Program-made: the position numbers and the translations under genes
Notes under the pieces: model-generated
The model's input: only the letters and a program-made list of their open reading frames with translations
Databases searched by the model: none
What the model was told of the DNA's origin: nothing
Part shown: piece by piece, positions 15,249 through 23,972 of the stretch
Numbering within the stretch: the first letter of the stretch is position 1
Layout: each line of letters starts with the position of its first letter
Source of the DNA: Gammaproteobacteria bacterium
Lineage (GTDB): Bacteria; Pseudomonadota; Gammaproteobacteria; Steroidobacterales; GCA-2729495
Reading direction: 5' to 3'
Length of the DNA: 60,155 nucleotides
NCBI GenBank assembly: GCA_030066665.1
Contig: JASJBD010000007.1
Coordinates: forward strand, 1 to 60,155

Positions 15249-17801
15249 TCATGAACCGGCCGGTTTGGCTGCCTTCGGCACTTTTTCCGCCTTGGTCGAC
15301 GCTGAGGCGCTGGTGGTCGTCTTCCTGGCGGCCTTTTTCTTGCGCGGCCGTGGCTTCCGGGCCTTGGTGCCGAGATCCGCCGAGTCGAAATCGTCGACCC
15401 CGATAATGTCCATGACCAGCGCATCCAGCTCACGTAGCTGCTTCGCCTCCGCCGTTGTCAGGATGCCGGCGCTGGCGGCCTCGTCGATCAGCTCGACGGG
15501 ATCCTCCGATTTCACGAGGTCAGCCTTGACCGCGTCGCGCAGTTTTACCTGCAGTGGTTCCGCCTCGGTCGCCGCGACCAACGCACGTTGCAGCGCGCCG
15601 AGCGGGTTTTCCGGATCATCGCGCACATAGGCTTCGGCACACAGCCGCTCCCGGCTGCGGGTCGGGTGCATCATCAGCTCTACGATCTGCTGACCGAGTT
15701 CGTCGGCCGGGGAAAAATAGGTTCTGCCGCGCGGGAAGATCAACAGACGCAGCGCGCCGGCAGCCAGTCGATTCGGGAAATTGCGCAGCAGACCGTGCAA
15801 CTGTTCCTGAGCCTGGTAGAGCAGGGTGCGACAGGACCATTCCACCAGCGGCAGATCTTCCTCCGGGCGTCCCTGATCTTCGTAGTGTTTCAGCACCATG
15901 CTGGCGAGATAGATGGAGCTGAACACATCGCCGAGCCGGGCGGACAATTGTTCCTTGCGCTTCAACGCGCCGCCAAGCGTCAGCATCGCCACGTCCGCTG
16001 CCAGCGCAAACGCGGCACTGTAGCGGTTGATGTGCTGGTAATAGCGCGATGTTGGACCGATTACGGGTGCCACCGTGAGACGCGCATGCGTCAGCGCCAG
16101 CACGAATGCGCGGGCCGCGTTGCTCACCGCATAACCGATATGTCCGAACAGGTGTTCATCGAACTGGCGCAGGCCCTGTTCGAAGTCCGGATTGGCCGCC
16201 GCCTCCATTTCCTTCAGCACGAAAGGATGACAGCGTACGGCGCCCTGGCCAAAGATGATCAGGCTGCGGGTGAGAATGTTGGCGCCTTCGACCGTGATCG
16301 CAATTGGAATGGCCTGGTAGCCACGGCCGACATAGTTCGTAGGGCCGAGCATGATGCCTTTGCCGCCATGGACGTCCATCGCATCATCCGCAACCTGGCG
16401 GGCCAGTTCGGTGCAGTGATACTTCAGCACGGCCGACGGCACAGCCGGCTTTTCGCCACGACCGACCGCAGTGTTCGTGACTTTCACTGCGGCATCGATG
16501 ATGTATGTCGAGCCGGCGATTCGCGCAATGGCCTCGCCGACGCCTTCGAATTTGCCGATAGGCAGGCCGAACTGACGCCGGATCCGCGCGTAGGCACCGG
16601 TGGACCAGGTTGCGGCCTGGCTGCCACCCATGCTGTTCGCGGGCAACACGATCGAGCGGCCCGCGGACAGCTGTTCGACCAGCATCTTCCAGCCCTGACC
16701 GGCACGTTCCGGGCCGCCGATGATTGCATCCAGCGGCACGAACACGTCTTTGCCTTGAGTCGGGCCGTTCTGGAACGGGTTGTTCAGCGGGAAATGGCGG
16801 CGACCAATCGTGATACCCGGCAGGTTGGTCGGCACGAGCGCCGCGGTAATGCCGTGCTCGTCTTCGTCGCCAATCAGGTGATCAGGGTCATACAACTTGA
16901 ATGCCAATCCGAGCACCGTGGCGATCGGGGCCAAGGTGATGTAGCGCTTGTCCCAATTCAGTCGAACGCCGATGATCTCTTTGCCGTCCCACTCGCCGCG
17001 GCAGACCACACCACTGTCGGTTATCGCGGAGGCATCGCTGCCAACCCGCGGCGACGTCAGCGCAAAGCAGGGGATCTCTTTGCCGCTGGCCAGGCGAGGC
17101 AAGTAATGCTGCTTCTGTTCGTCCGTCCCGTAATGCAGGAGCAGTTCAGCCGGACCCAGCGAGTTCGGCACACCGATCGTGGATGCCGCGACTGTACTGC
17201 GACTGGACAACCGCGCCAGCACCGACGCCACGGCCAGTGGCGAGAATTCCAGGCCGCCGTACTCCTTCGGAATAATCATCGCGAAGAAGCGTTCTTTCAG
17301 AATGTAGTCCCAGACCGGCTTCGGCATGTCGCCGAGCTCGTGGCAGATCTCCCAGTCATCGAGCATGCGGCACAGTTCATTGGTCGGGCCATCGAGAAAC
17401 GCCTGCTCTTCGTCGGTCAGCGCCGCTGCGGGCAACGATGTCAATTTGCTCCAGTCCGGCAGCCCGGTGAACAGCTCACCGTCCCACCAGACCGTGCCGG
17501 CCTCGAGCGCGTCGCGTTCGGTCTCCGACATTTCCGGCACCATCGACCGGTAAACGCGCAGGATCGGGCGACTGATCTTGTCGCGACGCAGTTCGTTCAA
17601 ATTCAACAGGGCCACGCCGGCGTACAGCACCCACAGCAGGGTCAGCCACAGCCAGTGGCCGGCGCCGAATAGTGTGTAAATGACGAGTGCCCCGCCGAAC
17701 CAGCGTGTTGCGCTGCCAAACTCAACTCGACGATATGCCAGCGTTACGGCGACGGCGGCCAGGGCGACGGTCCATATGAGCCAGTACAGGAAAGCTGTCA
17801 C
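15249..17801 (-). CDS. fadE: Acyl-CoA dehydrogenase FadE
   Basis: 850-residue first-step enzyme of fatty acid beta-oxidation, forming trans-2-enoyl-CoA with FAD. Like E. coli FadE (814) it has N-terminal hydrophobic segments (residues 3-23 and 35-70) that probably bind the inner membrane, then the dehydrogenase core (CFALTSPRVGSDASAITD, VHGGKGIMLGPTNYVGRGYQ), then a FadE-specific C-terminal domain. The last 50 residues are rich in Lys/Ala (RKPRPRKKKAARKTT), an extension likely disordered. The start is GTG at 17801 with AGAGGAG 7 bp upstream. A TATAGT hexamer just past the mdh stop on the minus strand (17870-17875) may be its -10 box. Confidence 0.94.
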   Translation of the reverse strand: MTAFLYWLIWTVALAAVAVTLAYRRVEFGSATRWFGGALVIYTLFGAGHWLWLTLLWVLYAGVALLNLNELRRDKISRPILRVYRSMVPEMSETERDALEAGTVWWDGELFTGLPDWSKLTSLPAAALTDEEQAFLDGPTNELCRMLDDWEICHELGDMPKPVWDYILKERFFAMIIPKEYGGLEFSPLAVASVLARLSSRSTVAASTIGVPNSLGPAELLLHYGTDEQKQHYLPRLASGKEIPCFALTSPRVGSDASAITDSGVVCRGEWDGKEIIGVRLNWDKRYITLAPIATVLGLAFKLYDPDHLIGDEDEHGITAALVPTNLPGITIGRRHFPLNNPFQNGPTQGKDVFVPLDAIIGGPERAGQGWKMLVEQLSAGRSIVLPANSMGGSQAATWSTGAYARIRRQFGLPIGKFEGVGEAIARIAGSTYIIDAAVKVTNTAVGRGEKPAVPSAVLKYHCTELARQVADDAMDVHGGKGIMLGPTNYVGRGYQAIPIAITVEGANILTRSLIIFGQGAVRCHPFVLKEMEAAANPDFEQGLRQFDEHLFGHIGYAVSNAARAFVLALTHARLTVAPVIGPTSRYYQHINRYSAAFALAADVAMLTLGGALKRKEQLSARLGDVFSSIYLASMVLKHYEDQGRPEEDLPLVEWSCRTLLYQAQEQLHGLLRNFPNRLAAGALRLLIFPRGRTYFSPADELGQQIVELMMHPTRSRERLCAEAYVRDDPENPLGALQRALVAATEAEPLQVKLRDAVKADLVKSEDPVELIDEAASAGILTTAEAKQLRELDALVMDIIGVDDFDSADLGTKARKPRPRKKKAARKTTTSASASTKAEKVPKAAKPAGS

Positions 17802-17905
17802 GGCTGCTCCTCTAGTTATTTATCGCGTGTTACCGGGTTTGCCGCGTCCCGGCAGAAACCGGACAAACCACTATACCTGACGGCCCGTGAGGCCGCCCGT
17901 CCGGC

Positions 17906-18883
17906 TCAGAGCAATTCGGCTACCGCGGCGCGCTCCTCGCGCAGCTCCTGGTCGGTGGCATCCATGCGTTCGCGGCTGAATTCACTTATGTCCAAGTCCT
18001 GGACGATCTCGTACTTGCCCTTGCTGCAGCGGCACGGGAAGGAGTAGATCACGCCGGGCTCGATCCCATAACTGCCGTCGGCGGGTACGGCCATGCTGAC
18101 CCAGTCATCGCCCGGGCTGCCGAGGGCCCAGTCCCGCACATGGTCGATCGCCGCGGACGCCGCCGATGCGGCACTCGACAGACCGCGAGCCTTGATGACC
18201 GCGGCGCCCCGCTGTTGCACGGTCGGGATGAAATCGTCGACCAGCCATTGCTCATCGACCATGTCGGCCACAGACTTATCGCCGATCGTTGCGTAGCTGA
18301 TGTCCGGGTACTGTGTGGCGGAGTGATTGCCCCAGATCGCCATATGGCGAATGTCACTGACATGGGTGTCCGTCTTGGCGGATAACTGCGCCAGCGCTCG
18401 ATTGTGGTCGAGCCGTGTCATGGCAGTGAAATTCGCCGGGTTCAGATCGGGCGCATTCTGTTGCGCGATCAGCGCATTGGTATTGGCCGGGTTACCGACC
18501 ACCAGGACTCGCACTTCCCGGCCCGCATTCGCGTTCATGGATTTGCCCTGCGCGGAAAAAATCTGGGCGTTCCCCAGCAACAGATCACTGCGCTCCATGC
18601 CAGGGCCGCGAGGTTTCGCGCCGACCAGCAGAGCGTAGTCCGTATCGCCGAAAGCCACGTCGGCCTGGTCCGTCGCAACCACGCCATGCAGTGTCGGGAA
18701 CGCGCAATCCTCGAGTTCCATGCAGACTCCGCGCAATGCGTCCAGCGCCGGCGGAATCTCGAGTAGCTGGAGAATCACCGGCTGGTTGGCGCCAAGCAGT
18801 TGACCGGACGCAATGCGGAACGCCAGCTGGTAGCCAATCTGGCCGGCGGCACCGGTAATCGTCACGCGTGCGGGAGTCGTCAT
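17906..18883 (-). CDS. mdh: Malate dehydrogenase
   Basis: 325-residue NAD-dependent malate dehydrogenase of the cytosolic/animal-like type (long form, unlike the E. coli 312-residue type). The dinucleotide-binding loop is [13 protein letters not shown] (residues 9-21), substrate arginines lie in [15 protein letters not shown] and TRLDHNRAL, and the catalytic histidine is in [12 protein letters not shown]. It interconverts malate and oxaloacetate in the TCA cycle. ATG at 18883 chosen to match the family start; an in-frame codon at 18910 would add nine residues. Monocistronic by appearance: fadE starts 104 bp downstream and a small exported-protein gene lies 100 bp upstream. Confidence 0.95.
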   Translation of the reverse strand: MTTPARVTITGAAGQIGYQLAFRIASGQLLGANQPVILQLLEIPPALDALRGVCMELEDCAFPTLHGVVATDQADVAFGDTDYALLVGAKPRGPGMERSDLLLGNAQIFSAQGKSMNANAGREVRVLVVGNPANTNALIAQQNAPDLNPANFTAMTRLDHNRALAQLSAKTDTHVSDIRHMAIWGNHSATQYPDISYATIGDKSVADMVDEQWLVDDFIPTVQQRGAAVIKARGLSSAASAASAAIDHVRDWALGSPGDDWVSMAVPADGSYGIEPGVIYSFPCRCSKGKYEIVQDLDISEFSRERMDATDQELREERAAVAELL

Positions 18884-18960
18884 CTTTCTGATCCTGTTTT
18901 CAATGAGCAAAGGGGGCCGTGCGGCCGGTGGGCCGGGAATTCTACCACCGGGTTTGACGG

Positions 18961-18976
18961 GGCGCCGCGCGGCGCC
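18961..18976. other. GC-rich 16-bp palindrome downstream of the small exported-protein gene
   Basis: GGCGCCGCGCGGCGCC is a perfect palindrome lying 7 bp past the stop of the minus-strand gene that ends at 18984 and before mdh. It could form a strong stem in RNA and end or pause that transcript, but no T-run follows it on the minus strand. Confidence 0.3.
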
Positions 18977-18983
18977 GGCGTCG

Positions 18984-19328
18984 TCAGTTATTCACAGCCT
19001 TGTAGGCGCGGATTTGTTCATTGAACGCGTTGGCTACACCTTCCATCGCCTCGACCGCGGCATTGTGCCGATCGACATGCAACTGACGCTGTTCTTCGGT
19101 GACCGCATCGCCTAACGCGATCTCTTCTTCATCGAGACACTTCAGGTAGTCTTCCATTTCAGCCATATAGGCCTTAACCCTCTTCTGGCCGGACAACATC
19201 TCTTGCTCCGTGGCGGACGAACCATCAGGAACATCGACATCAGCCGGATAGGGGCAGGCGGCAGCCACAACGCCGTGACCGAAAGCTGCAACGATGGCAG
19301 CCAGAAACAAAGCGCGGAGTCTGATCAT
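18984..19328 (-). CDS. Small exported helical protein of unknown function
   Basis: 114 residues. A clear signal peptide ([24 protein letters not shown], cut near residue 24) leads to a mature part of about 90 residues that is mostly charged and helical: an [29 protein letters not shown] segment and a [30 protein letters not shown] segment, a likely two-helix bundle. The two cysteines, one just after the signal ([10 protein letters not shown]) and one in KCLDEEE, could form a disulfide. Start set at the ATG at 19328, with AGGAGAG upstream. I do not recognise a family; similar small periplasmic proteins occur widely in gammaproteobacteria. Confidence 0.65.
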   Translation of the reverse strand: MIRLRALFLAAIVAAFGHGVVAAACPYPADVDVPDGSSATEQEMLSGQKRVKAYMAEMEDYLKCLDEEEIALGDAVTEEQRQLHVDRHNAAVEAMEGVANAFNEQIRAYKAVNN

Positions 19329-19449
19329 CCTGGAAACTCTCCTATTCTTTAGCGGCCGTCGCCGGGTCTGGTCCAGCGGACCATCGCGACAACGGGACGC
19401 GTAGTATGCCCCAGCGCGCTGTCTGGAGGTCAACGCCTCATCACGCAAT

Positions 19450-19481
19450 TTGCAAACCGGGCTCAAATAAGAACTTATAAT
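19450..19481 (+). promoter_or_regulatory. Candidate promoter of the AttEFGH-like operon
   Basis: In the AT-rich part of the 223-bp divergent gap a perfect TATAAT (19476-19481) lies 71 bp before the ATG at 19552. TTGCAA at 19450-19455 could be a -35 box but the 20-bp spacer is long, so support is weak. Confidence 0.35.
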
Positions 19482-19551
19482 TAATTGATTGGAAAGGGAA
19501 TTTTTGCAATCGTGGCAATGCGACAGGAGCGGCAAATACTGGCCTCACATA

Positions 19552-20253
19552 ATGGTTAACAACGCAACGGACCTGCGTCTCGTCGGTGTAAGCAAACGCT
19601 ATCGCGATGCGGGGCGACCCGTTTTGACAAATCTGGATCTCGAAATTGCTGCCGGCGATTATGTCGTCGTCATCGGCCGCAGTGGTTCCGGCAAGTCCAC
19701 GCTGCTGAATATTATGGGTGGTCTGGACCTGCCCAGCACCGGCGAGGTCTGGTGCGGTGATCGCGATCTGGTTCGCCTGTCGGAAACCGAGCGGGCAGCC
19801 TACCGCAGGCGCGATCTCGGCTTTGTGTTCCAGGCTTTTAATCTCGTACCGACACTGACAGTGCTCGAGAATCTGCGCGTGCCGGCCGAGCTCAATCGGC
19901 TGCCGCGACAAACCGCGTTACAGCGTTGCCAACAACTGCTCGAAGATGCCGGACTCTCTGACTGTGCCCGGCGCTTTCCGGCGGAATTGTCGGGCGGCGA
20001 ACAACAACGTGTCGCCATTCTCCGCGCCGTGGTCCACGAACCCAGCATCCTGATTGCGGACGAACCGACCGGGAACCTCGATCTGGAAACAGCGCGTCGC
20101 AGCCTGGCCTTACTCGAACAGCATGGCCAACAGGAAGGTCGTACGTTGATCATGGCAACCCACAGTCCGGAGGTCATGGGGCGCGCGCGCCGGGTTCTGG
20201 CAATTCGCGACGGGCATCTGGAACCAGCGGACAGTGATGAGCTCGTGCCATGA
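19552..20253 (+). CDS. ABC transporter ATP-binding protein (AttE/LolD-like)
   Basis: 233-residue ATPase of the MacB/LolD class. Walker A GRSGSGKST, the FQAFNLVPTLTVLENL segment with the Q-loop, signature LSGGEQQR, Walker B ILIADEPTGNLD and the switch histidine in MATHSPEV are intact. It pairs with the FtsX-type permease that follows (start overlaps by 4 bp, ATGA) and with the lipocalin-like protein after that, the arrangement called AttEFGH in Agrobacterium and Vibrio. Such systems move substrates between membrane and periplasm rather than across the inner membrane. Start at the ATG at 19552; the upstream in-frame stretch has no similarity. Confidence 0.9.
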   Translation: MVNNATDLRLVGVSKRYRDAGRPVLTNLDLEIAAGDYVVVIGRSGSGKSTLLNIMGGLDLPSTGEVWCGDRDLVRLSETERAAYRRRDLGFVFQAFNLVPTLTVLENLRVPAELNRLPRQTALQRCQQLLEDAGLSDCARRFPAELSGGEQQRVAILRAVVHEPSILIADEPTGNLDLETARRSLALLEQHGQQEGRTLIMATHSPEVMGRARRVLAIRDGHLEPADSDELVP

Positions 20254-22775
20254 TCGACTCGCCGATAATGCCGTCATTACCATTGCGCGCCGGCCTGCGT
20301 TTCTATCGCCGGCATCCATCGCAGCTCGTGCTGACGATTGCCGGCATTGCACTCGGCGTGGCAGCGGTGGTCGCGATTGACCTGGCGGCGTACAGCGCGA
20401 ACCAGGCCTTCAGTGCCACCACGCGACTCTTTCGCGGGCAGGCAACGCACGAAATCATCCGGCCGGCGGGCCGGGTGCCGGCCGACGTGTTCGTCGAATT
20501 GCGGCGTGACTGGGGCATACGTGATTCGGCCCCGATTATCGAGGGCCGACTGCGCCTGACGATCGATCCGCGCCAGCGGGTTTCTCTGCTCGGCGTCGAT
20601 CCGTTGTCGGCTGCGCGACTCGACTGGAGCTTTTTGCCGACGGCGGCCGCAGCGCGCAGTTTCGAATTACTGACTGAACCCGGCGCAGTCCTGTTGCCGG
20701 AAAGCCTCGCCACCGAGTGGGGTGTATCCGAGGGCGCTGTACTCGAAATGTTCGAACCACGACGCTCGCAACCGCTGCGGATCGTGGGCACGTTTCCCGA
20801 TTCGGGTGGTGAACGCTTTTTGCTGGCGGATCTCGCCACCGCGCAGGAAGTCCTAGCGAAACCGGAAGGTCTGAGCCGTATCGACCTGCGGATCGACGAC
20901 CTGCGCGCCGGTCAACTCGGCAAGGCACTCGCAGCGCGCGGTCTCCGTCTCCGCAGCCTCAGCGAGCGCGCCGGTCAGCTCGACGGCATGACTCGCTCGT
21001 TTCGCATCAATTTGCAGGCGCTCAGTTTGCTGACACTGGTCGTCGGGGCATTTCTCGTCTACAGCACGATTGCGTTCGGCGTCGTGCGTCGCCGTGAAAC
21101 CTTCGGGCTGTTGCGCAGCCTGGGCACCGGCCGTCGCCAGATTTACGCGGTGGTGCTGGCGGAAACTCTCGCGCTGGCTGCTGTCGGCATTGGGCTGGGC
21201 CTGTTGGCGGGCATCGCGCTCGGATCCGGTCTCGTGCGGCTCGTGCTGCGAACGATCGGCGATCTCTACTTGAGTACCGCGGTCGACTACTACGGCGTGT
21301 CTGCCGCGCTGCTCGGCAAGGCCGCGCTGCTCGGCGCCGGTGCGAGCATTGCCGCGGCGATGTTGCCGGCTGCCGAGGCGGCGTCCGTGCAGCCGCGCAG
21401 CGCCATGAATACCGCCGCGCCGATTCGTCGCCTGTATCGCCGCTGGCCGTGGCAGGCCGCAATGGTCGTCGTGGCTGCCGGGGTCGGTGCTGTCCTGCTG
21501 GTCCAGCCCGCCAGTTTGCCAGTGGCCTTCGCCGGGATATTCCTGGTGTTGATCGCGGCTGCCCTCGTCGCGCCATTGCTGGTTTACCCGCTGGTTCACA
21601 GTTTTGGCGCCATGGCTGCCGCCGCGGGATGGTTGCCCGGTGCGTACGCGGGGCGCTCGGCCGCGGTCAATCTGAGTCGCACGGGTGCGGCGTCGGCAGC
21701 GTTGATGCTGGCGGTGGCAACTTTCATCGGCGTGGGCGTGATGATCGGCAGTTTCCGCGTCAGCGTGACTGACTGGCTCGATTACAGTCTCGACGCGGAT
21801 GTGTTGATTCGCGTGCAGGCCGACGCGCGGGTGGATAACGCAGCGGCCGAGGCGCGTTTGCTGGAAAACTTGCGTGCGCTTCCCGGTGTGGCCGGACTGC
21901 GCGTCAGTCGGCGGGTGGCGTTGCCCGATGGCGAGGGCCTGGCGGGGCTGCTCGCGGTTCGCACGAAGGCCGGTGTCGGCCGCTGGCCGAAAGCCAGTAT
22001 CCCGCGCGCTGTATTGCTGGAGCGTCTCGCCAGTGGCAACCGGGTGATCGTGTCGGAGGCCTTCGCCACGAAACGCGGCGTTGCCGCCGGCGATGATTTG
22101 ACGCTGATGACCGTCGACGGGCCGCGCGCATTCGCGATCGACGCGGTGTTCGTCGACTACAGTTCCGATATCGGCCTGGTCGCCATGGATCTCGACATAT
22201 ACCGGCGCCATTTCGCCGATACCGGCATCGACACCATTGGGCTGTTCGCGGTGCCGGGCAGCGATGAAAAGTTGCTGGCGGGCGCGAGGGAACTCGCGAG
22301 CCGAAGCGATGGGCTGCAGGTCGGCACCAGCAAGATGCTGCGCGAATTCAGCCTCGAGATTTTCGATCGCACTTTCACGATTACGCAGGTATTGCGGTTG
22401 ATTGCCGGCCTGGTGGCTGTGATTGCGATTCTGAATGCGTTGCAGGCGCAGCGTCTGGACAGCGCCCGGGAAATCGCTGTATTGCGCTCCATCGGCCTGG
22501 CACCAACCGCTGTCATGCGCCTCGGCTTGTTGCAGACGGGCTTATTGGGCTGCTGCGCGGGGTTGCTGGCCGTACCCCTGGGGATGCTGTTGGCCTGGCT
22601 GCTGATATTCGTGGTGAATCGCATTGCATTCGGCTGGAGCATGTTGTTCGTGCCGGACCTCACGCTCTTGTTACAGGGCGTCCTGCTGGCGGCGCTTGCC
22701 GGTGTGATCGCGGGCTGGTGGCCCACACGCCAGTCGGTGCGCGATCTGCCGGCCGTTGATCTGCGGGAACTGTAG
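20250..22775 (+). CDS. FtsX-like ABC permease, duplicated (AttFG/YbbP-like)
   Basis: 841 residues. One N-terminal helix (about residues 25-45), a periplasmic domain, three helices around residues 255-390 (first FtsX block: LLTLVVGAFLVYSTIAFGVVRRRETFGLLRSLG), then a second half starting near 400 with its own periplasmic domain and a second FtsX block around 710-830 (LRLIAGLVAVIAILNALQAQRLDSAREIAVLRSIG). This is the double-FtsX architecture of YbbP and of fused AttF-AttG. A second possible start (MPSLPLRAG) lies six codons in. It works with the preceding ATPase; the next gene follows its stop directly. Confidence 0.88.
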   Translation: MIDSPIMPSLPLRAGLRFYRRHPSQLVLTIAGIALGVAAVVAIDLAAYSANQAFSATTRLFRGQATHEIIRPAGRVPADVFVELRRDWGIRDSAPIIEGRLRLTIDPRQRVSLLGVDPLSAARLDWSFLPTAAAARSFELLTEPGAVLLPESLATEWGVSEGAVLEMFEPRRSQPLRIVGTFPDSGGERFLLADLATAQEVLAKPEGLSRIDLRIDDLRAGQLGKALAARGLRLRSLSERAGQLDGMTRSFRINLQALSLLTLVVGAFLVYSTIAFGVVRRRETFGLLRSLGTGRRQIYAVVLAETLALAAVGIGLGLLAGIALGSGLVRLVLRTIGDLYLSTAVDYYGVSAALLGKAALLGAGASIAAAMLPAAEAASVQPRSAMNTAAPIRRLYRRWPWQAAMVVVAAGVGAVLLVQPASLPVAFAGIFLVLIAAALVAPLLVYPLVHSFGAMAAAAGWLPGAYAGRSAAVNLSRTGAASAALMLAVATFIGVGVMIGSFRVSVTDWLDYSLDADVLIRVQADARVDNAAAEARLLENLRALPGVAGLRVSRRVALPDGEGLAGLLAVRTKAGVGRWPKASIPRAVLLERLASGNRVIVSEAFATKRGVAAGDDLTLMTVDGPRAFAIDAVFVDYSSDIGLVAMDLDIYRRHFADTGIDTIGLFAVPGSDEKLLAGARELASRSDGLQVGTSKMLREFSLEIFDRTFTITQVLRLIAGLVAVIAILNALQAQRLDSAREIAVLRSIGLAPTAVMRLGLLQTGLLGCCAGLLAVPLGMLLAWLLIFVVNRIAFGWSMLFVPDLTLLLQGVLLAALAGVIAGWWPTRQSVRDLPAVDLREL

Positions 22776-23972
22776 ATGCGCGCGCCGCTGGTCTGGCTGG
22801 TTGCAGTTGCCGGGTTGCTTGCCGGCGTCTCGCTGTGGCTCTGGCAAATGGCGCAGCAACCAGCGGCCGTCGTGGCCGCGCCCGTTGCGAGCCTGCTGGG
22901 TGTCGCCGACAACGCCGATGGATACACCCTGGCAATGCGGCCCGGCGAAATTCGCTGGCCGCGGGATCATGGCCCGCACCCCGATTACCGCACCGAGTGG
23001 TGGTATTTCATCGGAAACCTCGCGGATGCCGATGGCCGTGAGTTCGGCTTTCAACTCACGTTTTTTCGCTACGCGCTGCGACCGCGGCCAGCGTCGCGTG
23101 ATTCCGCATGGGCCACGACGCAGGCGTACATGGCGCATTTCGCCGTTACCGATGTGTCGCGCTCGGACCATCGCGTGGTGGAACGTTTCGCGCGTCCGGC
23201 GCAGGGACTTGCGGGTTCCCGGGCAGAACCGTTCTCGGTTTGGCTCGACGACTGGTCGGCGATTAGCAGCGGTGAGACTTTTCTGCCGCTGCGCCTGCGC
23301 GCGATCGATGCGAGTGTCGGTCTCCAGCTCGAGCTGGTGTTGCAACCAGGCAAACCGGCCGTGCTTCAGGGGGATAACGGCCTCAGCGCGAAGGGTCCGG
23401 AACCGGGCAACGCGTCCTGGTATTACAGCTTCACGCGCCTGCCCGCGAGCGGTGAGCTGCAGATGGACGAGCGGCGCTATGTCGTCACCGGCAACGCGTG
23501 GTTCGATCGCGAATGGAGCACCAGCAGCCTCGGTGCGAACGTGGTTGGCTGGGACTGGTTCGCGTTGCAGTTGAATGACGGCCGCGATGTCATGCTCTAC
23601 GTGCTGCGAGACGCGCAGGGTCGAGCGACGCCAGTCTCCGCAGGCACGCTCGTCGACTCGCGCGGCCAGGTCACTCGCCTGGGCCATGACGATTTCCAGT
23701 TGCGGCCAACGGACTTCTGGCGCAGCGATACCAGCGGCACGCGCTGGCCGGTGAGCTGGGAACTGCAGTTGCCGGATATGGAACCGCTATTGCTGCGCGC
23801 GGCGGTGGCCGACCAGGAACAGAACCTCACCGTGCGTTATTGGGAGGGCACGATCGACGTGTTGCCGCTGGCTGGCGGCGTGCGCGTCGGGCGCGGCTAC
23901 ATGGAGCTCACGGGCTACGACGCGACTGAAGCGGCCAGTCGGGCGGCTTCTCAGGCAAAGAGCGCGCGGTAG
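22776..23972 (+). CDS. Lipocalin-like AttH/CrtC family protein
   Basis: 398 residues. A single N-terminal hydrophobic segment (residues 5-25, LVWLVAVAGLLAGVSLWLW) anchors or exports it; the remainder is the two-lobed beta barrel of the AttH/carotenoid-hydratase family, with the hallmark HPDYRTEWWYFIGNLAD (about 69-85), FFRYALRPRP, GNAWFDREWSTSS and VVGWDWFALQLNDGRD. AttH proteins are encoded with ABC ATPase and FtsX permease genes, as here with no intergenic gap, and are thought to carry a hydrophobic ligand in the periplasm. The ligand is unknown. The stop overlaps the opposing GGDEF/EAL gene by 22 bp. Confidence 0.88.
   Translation: MRAPLVWLVAVAGLLAGVSLWLWQMAQQPAAVVAAPVASLLGVADNADGYTLAMRPGEIRWPRDHGPHPDYRTEWWYFIGNLADADGREFGFQLTFFRYALRPRPASRDSAWATTQAYMAHFAVTDVSRSDHRVVERFARPAQGLAGSRAEPFSVWLDDWSAISSGETFLPLRLRAIDASVGLQLELVLQPGKPAVLQGDNGLSAKGPEPGNASWYYSFTRLPASGELQMDERRYVVTGNAWFDREWSTSSLGANVVGWDWFALQLNDGRDVMLYVLRDAQGRATPVSAGTLVDSRGQVTRLGHDDFQLRPTDFWRSDTSGTRWPVSWELQLPDMEPLLLRAAVADQEQNLTVRYWEGTIDVLPLAGGVRVGRGYMELTGYDATEAASRAASQAKSAR

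Noticed and set aside
15588-17672. 694-codon open frame on the plus strand opposite fadE
   Set aside because: Codon-position bias in fadE leaves the opposite strand free of stops; the translation is His/Arg/Gln-rich with no recognisable domain.
20853-22211. 452-codon minus-strand open frame inside the FtsX permease gene
   Set aside because: Low-complexity Gln/His/Arg composition typical of antisense translation.
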